Shown here: piece by piece, positions 9,526 to 17,511 of the stretch
Layout of the letters: the number at the start of each line of letters is the position of its first letter
Position numbering within the stretch: position 1 is the first letter of the stretch
Assembly (NCBI GenBank): GCA_013115125.1
Contig: JABANN010000480.1
Coordinates: 1-26,488, forward strand
Source: Perkinsus olseni
Taxonomy: Eukaryota > Perkinsozoa > Perkinsida
Reading direction: 5' to 3'
Length of the DNA: 26,488 bases
Program-made: the position numbers and the translations under genes
The notes under the pieces: generated by a model
The model's database searches: none
What the model was told of the DNA's origin: nothing
Seen by the model: the letters and a program-made list of their open reading frames with translations, nothing else

Positions 9526-9651
9526 CAGTGGCAATACTGCGTCGAATACACCGGACTCCACCCGAGCTCTGGAGTTAAGCGGCGCGAGTCCCGGATAGTA
9601 CTGCCAGCACTGTACTGGGGTGGGGAAGTTCTTAGGGTTCTCAGGCTGGCT
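9523..9651 (+). rRNA. 5S rRNA-like sequence with about 10-nt insertion
   Basis: The sequence follows the eukaryotic 5S order: GGCAATAC near the 5' end, ACACCGGACTCC, the strongly conserved GAGTTAAGC, AGTACTG, then GGGGTGGGGAAG and CTTAGGG before a closing strand. A terminal helix can be drawn between 9525-9529 (CCAGT) and 9645-9649 (GCTGG), with one mismatch outside it. The length is 129 nt against about 120 for 5S. The extra 10 nt (about 9606-9615) sit beside a repeated TACTG, between the intermediate element and box C of the internal promoter. No T-run follows directly; the first TTTT is about 24 nt on. So it may be a divergent gene, a 5S pseudogene or a 5S-derived insertion rather than a working gene. 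Confidence 0.5.
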
Positions 9652-9859
9652 TCCTCTATTAAGCAGAAAAAAGTTTTGCCCCCAGGGGAATGAGGTTCAT
9701 GACCCTCCCCCGGAGCCCCCCGAACAATGTTCCCCCTTCCAAACCGTAGCCCCAAATCCCGAACTCATCTCAAATGAGTGTAAGTTGATTGGCCAAGACG
9801 AGTCCTCTTCCCTGCGGCAGTTTCGTAGCAATCCCCACCCTACCCACCGCAGAGACTCT

Positions 9860-10772
9860 CAGCCACTGGATGATGTTTCACGACGGAGAGGGCACCGAGG
9901 CCGAAAACGATGGTGAGGGAATACTCATACGATAGAGGGCCCAGAAGGACAACCCAAAGCATCGCGAAAGAAACACCAAAGGGCCGCTCGAGTGTAGCTC
10001 ACTGCGAGGATCCTCCTTCCGAGAGTCTGCGCGATGGCCAAGTTCTCTCCTATACGACGAAAAGATGGCCCCAGGCATCCATCGGCAATCTGACTGAGAG
10101 TGAGGTCCTGCGGCCATCCACACCTGGACGCCGTCCAGTGAACGGTCCGGGCTGGACCTCCGGACTTGGAGGAAATACCGCCACCACGGCCGTCCATCTC
10201 CTCCACCTAACACAACCAACACCTTTATCTTCTGTACCCCGCAGCGGGGGCGAGCGTGGTCAGTGACCAATGGTCACCATCGACTAAAGCCGCTCTATCT
10301 CGTAGAGGAGGCAATGGACCTCGAGGCTCTTTACCGAAGGGCACCGATCACCGACCTTTCTTTCCAGATAGAGATCTCAACTCAGGCATAGGGGTTGTTG
10401 GGTATCACAGGGACTTCACACTAACCTCCACAGGAAGGCTGTCCACCGCAGCACTCCGAACGCTGCAGCAGGGTATTGAATACCCGGTATTCCAACTGTA
10501 CCTGTGACCTCGGCGACCCCCTGTGCCATGAACTTTCCAAGAGTTGTCACTACTGAGCCCTCTCTCAGCCGCGTTCTCCCTTGGTTCAAGAACCGCGCCA
10601 GGAACTACCGAATAGGTGGTTTATTACCCATCTTCACGAGCCCCTCGGAGAGCTCATCCACGCCGGTGAGCGGCTTTCCGTGAGCCCGCCACAGCGAGAA
10701 GACACTGACGCAGCAGGCCCCTCACAAGCCTTCGACCACCGTTTGAACGCAACCCCGAGGAGCGATAATACA
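9860..10772 (-). pseudogene. Truncated copy of the PH-C2-DysF gene
   Basis: DNA here aligns closely with 6760-7995 of the 799-aa gene on the same strand. Shared stretches include the 5' end of the gene (taggtggtttattac...), the C2 region and the first hydrophobic segment (CFGLSFWALY). The copy stops after that segment, so the DysF domain and C-terminal hairpin are missing. About 400 nt that encode the PH-like domain are deleted near 10480-10500, and a 15-nt insertion lies near 10672. Several frame changes mean no long reading frame survives; the best piece is 10270-9878. It is a dead segmental duplicate, not a processed copy, since homology extends into the 5' flank. That flank runs into the last exon of the MORN gene. 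Confidence 0.8.
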
Positions 10773-11921
10773 ACCCATAGGGGACGAACGCGTTACATGT
10801 GGAGTCACATACCATCCGCAACGAACCGCAGACTGATGCCGCCTTTCGTAGCCTCCTCGCCGTCTTCGGTCGAATTTTTTTCGTGGACGTATCTAGCCGA
10901 GGACCATGCCAATCCGAAGGAATCCATGGGTTGTAGTACCTCCCTGAAACCATGTGACCCTGTCGGCATGGCATCTTCCAGTACCCCTCACCATAAGGCT
11001 TATTCTCTCTGAAATAAAGAGGGCGGTAGAGTCGATGTTGAAACCGATACTACTTGAAATCTCCAGTGTAGCGAAGACCACTAGGAAGTGTCCAAGTTCC
11101 TGTTATCAGAGACCCTTCCTTCCATTCACCCTTCAGTGAAGACCCATCCTTATACACGTACGACCCACTGCCGTGTTTCTGGCCCTTACACCAATCCCCT
11201 ACACAAAGGCAATTAGAGGCGGTCAGCCGTTCAGCACCGATCGAATGCTCTTCACACGAGAGCGTTTGTCCCGTCAAGGACGTAGATCACCAAGACGAAA
11301 CGTCGGACTCGCGAAGACCTACGCACCGAGCGTCTCTTACCGGAATAGACATCACCATTATCGAACTTGTAGGTGCCGTGGCCGTGCTTCTGGCCCTCTT
11401 TGAACTGCCCATGATACGTGCCCCCACAGAGGGGTGCACGACCTGCGAACATGTCATACCGGGCCGCCAGACATCCCATCTACTACTTTCGTCTCCTTCG
11501 CCGTCCTCTTCACCGCTCACCACCTTCTTGCCGGTGTAAACCAAACGACCCACACCGTGCTTTTCGTTCTCTTGAAACTGGCCAGTGTAAACATCGCCAT
11601 TGATATACCAGTACCTACAACGTTGAGATTTGTCGCAGCACTGGCCTTTTCTCAGGCGAGCACCGCAGGCAACACTGTTGCCGCTGTTGCCGCAACAGCC
11701 ATCGGACTTACGTCCCTTCCCCATGCCTAACACCTTCGTCAAAGACGCCATTATAAATTTCCCCATTAGCGTACACTGCACGGCCACGACCATTGTAATC
11801 TCTCGAAGCATGGACAACTGTGATTGCGAGCATGGTCTCCATCGATGACGCGCACCCTCTCACCTGTACCATCCTCTAGCTCGAGGCTGTACGGTGGTGT
11901 CTCTTCTCCGTCCTGTGCCAT
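10654..11921 (-). CDS. MORN-repeat protein, six exons
   Basis: Exons at 11921-11864, 11817-11712, 11614-11521, 11479-11341, 11198-11054 and 11008-10654 join in frame to 298 aa. Introns are 46, 97, 41, 142 and 45 nt. The start is MAQDGEETPPYS. MORN repeats of about 23 residues follow: YNGRGRAVYANGEIYNGVF, then VYTGQFQENEKHGVG, YHGQFKEGQKHGHGTYKF, KGQKHGSGSYVYKDG, and a last partial unit ending NKPYGEGYWKMP. MORN proteins organise membrane-cytoskeleton contacts and are common in apicomplexan and ciliate cortex and flagellar structures; the exact role here is unknown. Exon 4 begins with a non-MORN insert (MGCLAARYDMFAGRAP), which depends on a 41-nt intron. The final about 38 codons run into the 5' end of the truncated PH-C2-DysF copy, so the native C-terminus may be lost. 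Confidence 0.75.
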
Positions 11922-12097
11922 GTTGGGTGATCTCTATTCATGTCGATAGCACCCGATTACCCAACGCCAACATCAGTGAGTTCAAGAGACGGCTACGAGT
12001 GCTGCCATGCACATTAGGCTGCCTTGATGCGCTCCCCAACGACTAACCGTCTCGACGTCAGAGGATCCACGACAAACGTGCGCACCTTGACGAGAGA

Positions 12098-13622
12098 CTA
12101 TCTTCTATCGAAGCTCTCTGCACCTACTATGTTGTTCCTGTAGCAAAAGGAGAGGACGCAGGTGGTCAGTATATACATCGGGACCAACAGAGAAAGGTAC
12201 TGCACCCAGGCGAACTTCCATGTCTCGAAGCCTTCCATCCTGTAGTATCTGAGGGGCCGAGCGAGGCAACGGCGGAGACAGGTAAAGAAGTACACTATCT
12301 GTTCCGGAATGACAAAAGTGATGCGGGCAGTGAAATCTGTGGTGTTATCCGTTGACGACGGATTAGACCTGACCATAGGTGAGCAGCGGACCCCATGATC
12401 TCACCCAAGCTGGTGTACTGATGGTCGCTCTCGACGACCAGCCTGGGGCTTACCAAACATCTGGGAACACCCTGGTCCCAACGAGGGCGGCCCCTTGACT
12501 GGCCTGTAGGGCGCCGAGGGCAACGAGAAAGTCATAAGTCGACCCCTCTTCACTAGATAGACGGCTGCTAGCCTGCAGGTATAGACCGAAAACACCGCAC
12601 GGTCACTGCTTCCACCCACTTGCCCGAGCAAGCTCTCACTGCCAACCTGGCGGTCCCCATCGAGAGCATCCTTCTGCACTAGCTCGAGCCTCAGCCAGGC
12701 ATCGAGGCGGCTGCTGCCCGATACACCAGCGGGGCGTACAAACTCGGCACCGACTACACGGGTAGCAATCGAGGACTGAGCCCGCCACAGGGCGAAGGAG
12801 AGCACTGGTTGTTCATCGTGAGCCAATAAGAGCCCGAGGACCCTTCACTACCGACCTGCCGTGTGGGATGCAATCCGGCGTTTCTTAGAAAGCTCCATTC
12901 TGAACTCTCCCACAAAGTGAAGACTGGTGATGTCTGACAGCATGAAGACCATCGAATTGGCACTAGCGAGCTCATCACACCCCCTCTTCCATCGGGAATT
13001 GTAACTTCTAGTTGTATCTGCTCGGCACCGCCGCTCGACTGTACCATAACATCCGATGCGTTAGAGATAGGGGTGAGGCCTAGCCCTGCACTAGCCCGAG
13101 GCTGGCCGTTCGCTAGTAGCTGATAAGAGGGAGCTGCCTCACTGAAGTTGAGCATTACACTCTAGTACATAAAACGTTTCAGTGAGATTTACTACTGGCC
13201 GCTCATGATAAGTAGCCGATCTAACCCAGAGAGCGTCGCCTTGCAGTGCTAGTATTAGAGGGACCTGTGTAGTAGCAGTACAAGCCCGTCGGTGGGAAGC
13301 GATCCGTGCATGCCAGAGGGGGAGTTCATGCACAACTGCAGCGTCTCAGCACGTGGGATGCACCATTCCCTACGGCCTGGGGTACTCCAGAATTTCTGGA
13401 CCAGAAATACCCAGCGATCATCACTCCCACCCATGGCCTAGGCACGGTACTTACCACTAAACCGATGACAGCCATCACCAACCACAGACAGTATGCGCAT
13501 GACCATCGACCTGAGGCGCGGTCTCAAAACTAAGCCAGTATCGAGTGCCTCCTACTGGTCGCGACGAAGTGGGCGGCATACGGCTCACTATGAACCTTGG
13601 CAGGAAAGAAGGGCAACATCAT
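12098..13622 (-). CDS. TMEM231: TMEM231 homologue (ciliary transition zone)
   Basis: Eight exons (13622-13556, 13510-13455, 13264-13159, 13112-12981, 12933-12856, 12804-12647, 12572-12454, 12368-12098) join in frame to 328 aa, close to the 316 aa of human TMEM231. An N-terminal membrane helix (LWLVMAVIGLVVPLILAL) is followed by the SATYHERPVVN block, which matches SSYEEQPTV of the human protein. A large middle domain carries ITSLHFVGEFRMEL and TYDFLVALGALQ. The C-terminal signature is ETWKFAWVQYLSLLVPMY, where the human protein has EMVKFAWIQYVSIL. The family belongs to the MKS/B9 transition-zone complex that gates cilia, so the organism should build flagella. Introns are 45-51 nt except 190, 74 and 85. 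Exon 4's start could shift between two acceptors. It diverges from the PUB gene. Confidence 0.88.
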
Positions 13623-13726
13623 CGCAACTCAATAATAATCTTGGATCAAATCTTGAGTTCTCACCCTCACTTACGAATCCTCAACGATAGAAGTGCATCC
13701 TGCCATTGGAAAGTCGCTCGTAGGAT
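13623..13726. promoter_or_regulatory. Divergent promoter, TMEM231 / PUB gene
   Basis: Only 104 nt separate the ATG of TMEM231 (minus) from the ATG of the PUB gene (plus). Both promoters and 5' leaders must fit in or overlap this stretch. It is A/T-richer than the genes. No TATA box or clear factor site stands out. Confidence 0.5.
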
Positions 13727-14734
13727 ATGGCAGCATCACCCTTAGACGAGCTCATACCAGAGCTGACTAATCTAGGGCTTGATACGTCCCGAAGGGAGGC
13801 CGGCTATGGGACGCTAGCGAGGATACTCGGGAATATCCGAGATGACCCCACTGAACCCAAATACCACACCATAAAGAAATCGGCCAAGGTGAGACGAATC
13901 TTCGGGGTTGCCCTTGAAAGATACGAAATAGGTCAAGTTTTCGCGCGCATCAAGAATATTGATCATCGCCGTTCGGCAATGCAAACTGCTTCTTCAGGTT
14001 CTCCAGAATTCCTTGTGCGATCCTCATACAGGCCAGCTGTATTCCCCGGTGAGAGGCATACTCCGAGAAGCTGGCTTCAAAGAGACCGTGGACGCTTACG
14101 TCTGGGATTCACCTACTGACCAACAACGTGAGAACGTCACTGGTGTGCCACCGATCAACTCTCGCTTGCAGATGAGACCCTAATAGACGCTGCCGAGCGC
14201 ATAGAGGATCTCCGCGATGCCCTAGCGGCTGCCGTCAACACCGGTCCAAGTGGTAATGTGGGCAGAGTTGATTACTTGTTCTCATGCTCGACTGTCAGCT
14301 ACTGGCTCTGGTACCTTCGGTAGAAGGCCTACCGCGGGACAGTCGCGGCAGTTCACTCCGCGGACGGACGTAGAGAGGAAGAGGCTCGATCACGAGAAGC
14401 AGATGAGGCAAGTCAAGGAAGCCTCCCGGGATAAGTAAATTCACCACCCGATGCTCAGTCCGCGACTAGCTGCGCTCTTCTTAGGTTTTATGGTTCAGCC
14501 TCGGTCTTGCCTTCGGGACAAAGTGCAGAGGCACGGTCGACTACCAGTTCTGAATCGCCGGAGCCTAGCGATGGCTGCCTACGGCCAACGAGCTCTGGCA
14601 AGTCCAGGCGGTCGGCATTCGATTTCGAGAGTCGTCAGGCTAGAGTGGATCGCGAGCAGCGAGCTCAAGATCAGCTCACCAAGCTCAGGGAAGAGCAGCG
14701 ACGGAGGTCCTGCGGTGAAGGGGCTATCGCTTAA
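13727..14734 (+). CDS. PUB-domain protein (p97/VCP cofactor type)
   Basis: Exons 13727-13888, 13938-14127, 14172-14252, 14299-14434 and 14485-14734 give 272 aa. Introns are 49, 44, 46 and 50 nt. Residues about 20-110 form a PUB domain: YGTLARILGNIRDDP, EPKYHTIKKSAKF and ILREAGFKETVDAYVW match the family's L..I..NI..nP.epKyR.Ik..n and LGF cores. PUB domains bind the C-terminal tail of the AAA+ ATPase p97/Cdc48 (as in PNGase, HOIP and UBXD1). A second charged part has RKRLDHEKQMRQVKEASRDK and, after a Ser-rich linker, a likely coiled coil (RQARVDREQRAQDQLTKLRE). If the last exon is not spliced, the protein ends at TAA 14732-14734. A GTGAAG donor at 14715 would instead allow splicing to the selenoprotein-like exons downstream. 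Confidence 0.75.
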
Positions 14735-14891
14735 AATTTAGGCCTCCTTTTCTACCCTCCTCCCGCGACCCATTCGGCGGCGTCTGTTTGTCTACGTAGC
14801 CATCGGTGCGGATAGCTCTGTCGCGCCCTCCCCTTAGCTTTCAACTACGCCTATCATACTAATGTAAATGCCTGTAGCGGTGATCCCTCAG

Positions 14892-15207
14892 GTATCAGGA
14901 GGCAGCCGCTGACCCGCAGGCCTTCAACACGTCAGCCTACCGGAAGCCTCCAAGCATAGCACCGGGTGGTAGAGAGGAAGGCAGTAGTTGGACCAGCTGG
15001 CTGCCCTTCTTCGGGGGCTCGTCATCCTCGTCGTCACCCGGAGGTGGTAAGCTCTCTGGCTCTCTTACGTTCTTCATTGCTCACGGAATGCTAGGTGGAG
15101 GGAATGACGACCATCGTAGAGGCGGATCTTCGGGACGCCCCAACATAAAAGGGATAGGAGACCTTCCCAAACCTCCTAGAGGGGGCTGAGGTAGTATCAG
15201 GGAATAG
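14892..15207 (+). CDS. Candidate selenoprotein exons ending GG-Sec-G
   Basis: Two exons, 14892-15046 and 15095-15207, flank a 48-nt GTAAGC...CTAG intron. They read YQEAAADPQAFNTSAYR, then a Ser-rich stretch with WTSWLPFFGG, then Gly/Arg-rich sequence with GRPNIKGIGDLPKPPRGG. A TGA follows at 15187-15189; the frame continues GSIRE to TAG at 15205-15207. Known selenoproteins K and S both end with Gly-Gly-Sec-Gly after a Gly/Pro/Arg-rich tail, and a SECIS-like fold lies downstream. No ATG or membrane helix is found in these exons, so a 5' part is missing. It could be its own upstream exons or the PUB gene: donor 14715 to acceptor at 14906 keeps frame, giving about 350 residues. If TGA is simply a stop, this is an ordinary Gly-rich C-terminus. 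Confidence 0.5.
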
Positions 15208-15346
15208 ACAGTAAAGTCAACAATATACAACTTAAGAATAGACAACTATCACTCCCTTTCTCTACCTCTCGGGGCATATGGTCAGGATACGTGCGGCTTC
15301 TTAGGTCCGGCGGCATGCTAAGCAGTCAGTAGCCCAAGCGCCTGTA

Positions 15347-15415
15347 GGCAACTCGCGAATGATCGCTTCGGAGCAAACCCGCGAGGGATTCCGAAACGCT
15401 GAGAAGCCAGTCGCC
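15347..15415 (+). promoter_or_regulatory. SECIS-like element, type II
   Basis: The element lies about 150 nt after the candidate Sec codon. The basal helix pairs 15347-15353 (GGCAACT) with 15409-15415 (AGTCGCC), one mismatch. An internal loop precedes the core: ATGA at 15359-15362 faces TGAG at 15400-15403, allowing the tandem G.A/A.G pairs of a SECIS quartet. Helix II pairs 15364-15372 with 15390-15398, with one C.A mismatch. The unpaired AAA is at 15375-15377, 12 nt after the ATGA. A short CCC/GGG helix closed by a GCGA (GNRA) tetraloop caps it. SECIS elements recruit SBP2 and eEFSec so UGA is read as selenocysteine. The fold was drawn by eye. Confidence 0.5.
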
Positions 15416-15600
15416 GTCACCAATGCGTGACAGGACTTGGGCCAAGTTTTGCTCGTCTAGCCTTGTTATGAAGCACTCCTTCGAAGCGCACTTTTGTATT
15501 GCACTATTGGCGTTGAGATGGTTAGGAACCGTCGGTTACTAGCGATCGACAGGCGTCTTGTGAACGCAGTCGTATCGAGGCTGTCTATACATCATTACTT
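15416..15600. other. Spacer before the unidentified plus-strand gene
   Basis: Sequence between the SECIS-like element and the first supported exon of the next gene. It holds two short ATG-started frames, one beginning MKHSFEAHFCIALLALRW and one MVRNRRLLAIDRRLV. Either could be the first exon of the next gene, but I could not fix a splice junction in the right phase. Confidence 0.3.
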
Positions 15601-15611
15601 GACGTTATATC

Positions 15612-17348
15612 GATTCCGAGCCGCTGTGCTCTGAGTTTAGTATCCGCGGTGGGCCTGGGGGTACAGTCGATCTTCGCCGATCCGTAGGTGGTCCGATGTT
15701 CCGTCACTCCACAACTGAGACCTCTCTGCGTCTGGAGGTCATCATAAGCCTCGTTGACGCTTCTCCTGTGGGACAGCAGATGGCCCATCTCATTACCACT
15801 GACAAGGCTTGTGAGGTACGAGCCACTTCCCCGAGGCGATGATCTGGCATTCGGCGTGCCTCAGCTGTCCCTTCGACTAACTCTCATGGAGTATCCCGTA
15901 CTGGCTATAGTACCCCCAGCGGTTGACATAGATACCACTCATGTGATTGACTTCGGCGGGCGGGGGAAGTCTTGGTGAGATTCCTGGAGACTTTGGAAGG
16001 CTGTAGTGAAGCGATATTTCTTCGCAGTGACTTTACGATCAAGGCGGGCTCCGTGGGGGTCGAACCTGTGCCTTTGTGGCTACTACTGGTAGTAGGAGGG
16101 TTCGTAGATGTTTCATCGATCCATACCGAGGCTGTAGATCGTCAATCAGCGAAGCAGGTTCTCCGGGTGGGAGAAGAGGATCAATACTTGCTCGCCACCG
16201 GATGCTTCGACATGCGCAAGTACGTAGAGAAAGCAGTCCTCGGTCCAGCAGAAGTGGCTTCCTTCGACAAGCTCACAGTGGCATTGGCTCCTACCACTGG
16301 TTAGCTCGTTCCTATCTTTCGCGGAAATGTCACGTAGCACTCGGCAGGTGCCCAACCACCTGTAGAGGTCTCACTTTACCTTCGGATGTCGAGAGTCGGT
16401 AGCAGCACGACGGCTTCGAGGGCTGTTGAAATCATCGAACTGCGCCCACCAGCGATTGTCTGTGCCACTGCCAATGTGGGCACTGACCCCTTGGTAGAGG
16501 AGCATACAATTGAAGAAGGCCAACGGACTGCAGTCGCCGCCACAGTAGCCGAAAGAGGCGCGAGGAGCGCCGCAGCTACTACCAGCAGGGGGCAGGGACC
16601 AGTTGAGGCAGCGACTACGAGGAGAGGGAGATCGCACAGCACCGGCCTGAGTCCCGGGAACTTGCGTCGACGGCTCTCTCGAAGTGTAGAGGAGCAGCTT
16701 AGAAGATCCACGGACAGGCATAGAGCCCACTCAAGGAGCCTCTGTAAACTCTCGCCTGTGTTGAAAATGTGCTGAGTTTTCGTCTGCAGCCCGGAGGCGG
16801 TCGAGGTCACCGCCTCTCACAGCACTGCGGGAGCTCAATCGGAGGGGACGAGAGCACTTCGGCTCGGTTCTACGTAGTTTGGCAAGTGTAGCCGCGCGTA
16901 GCTCGTATCGGCCCAGGTCGCAGCACGAGCGAAAAAGGCCTGCGGTTATCAGCACCTTTTGAGGCTGGCGTAGCTCCTCGGCTACCGTCAACTGCTCCCA
17001 CACTTCACGATGTGCTAGCTGACGCTGATGATCAATACGGAAGGGATCGAGTCGAGCCAGTAGCTGTGATCCAACTCGAGGCCGAGTCGTGTAGCCTCGC
17101 GATTGCAGATGGTCGCCCCTGCCGCACCATCAAGGCCCACTCCGTCGCGGCGGCGAGTTCCGCTAGTGAAGACGCTGTCCCTGATACAAGAGTTATCGGA
17201 TGAGTTGGTGAAGATACAAAAGATGACCATGTCTAAACCTGCTAGCGCAGGCGAAAGGGTAACTTGTTTCTGTTGCGGAGCGGAGGTGAGCGGGGACAGG
17301 GTTTTAAAAGTCAGTAGCGCCGTAGTAGGTACCGATCGGCAAGGCTGA
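15612..17348 (+). CDS. Unidentified multi-exon protein with Arg/Ser-rich part
   Basis: The start is not resolved; the first supported exon ends at 15815 and is open from about 15612. Further exons are 15865-15974, 16028-16299, 16348-16743, 16790 to about 16878, about 16947-17059 and 17109 to 17348, with introns of 49, 53, 48, 46, about 67 and 49 nt. The first 200 or so residues are beta-strand-like (SLRLTLMEYPVLAIVPP, HVIDFGGRGKSCDFTIKAG, FDKLTVALAP). A middle part is Arg/Ser-rich (SRSLSRRRSRSPPLTALRE). The last exon has a possible coiled coil (TLSLIQELSDELVKIQKM) and a CFCCGAEV pair that may instead lie in a 41-nt intron. I do not recognise the family. The RS-like stretch may mean a nuclear or RNA-linked role; this is weak inference. 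Confidence 0.5.
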
Positions 17349-17511
17349 TGTCCACGCAAGGAAGAGATGTCTTCGCGTACTGCCTAGTGTTCTGTCGCCG
17401 GCCAGTGTAGACGATCATAGATGTCGTCGAGAATCTCGGCAAGTTTGGCGTTAGCGATATGCACTGTAAATTGACCCACATTCAATGTAACATGACAGAA
17501 TCCTATACACT
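17349..17511. promoter_or_regulatory. 5' flank of transporter gene 1
   Basis: Short spacer between the unidentified gene and the first ATG of the transporter. No clear promoter element is visible. It shows no obvious similarity to the flank of transporter gene 2, so the duplicated block appears to begin near the start codon. Confidence 0.3.

Noticed and set aside
9694-9704. GGTTCATGACC, resembling an RNA polymerase III B box downstream of the 5S-like sequence
   Set aside because: One mismatch to the consensus, no matching A box and no tRNA fold. Too weak to claim a tRNA-derived element.
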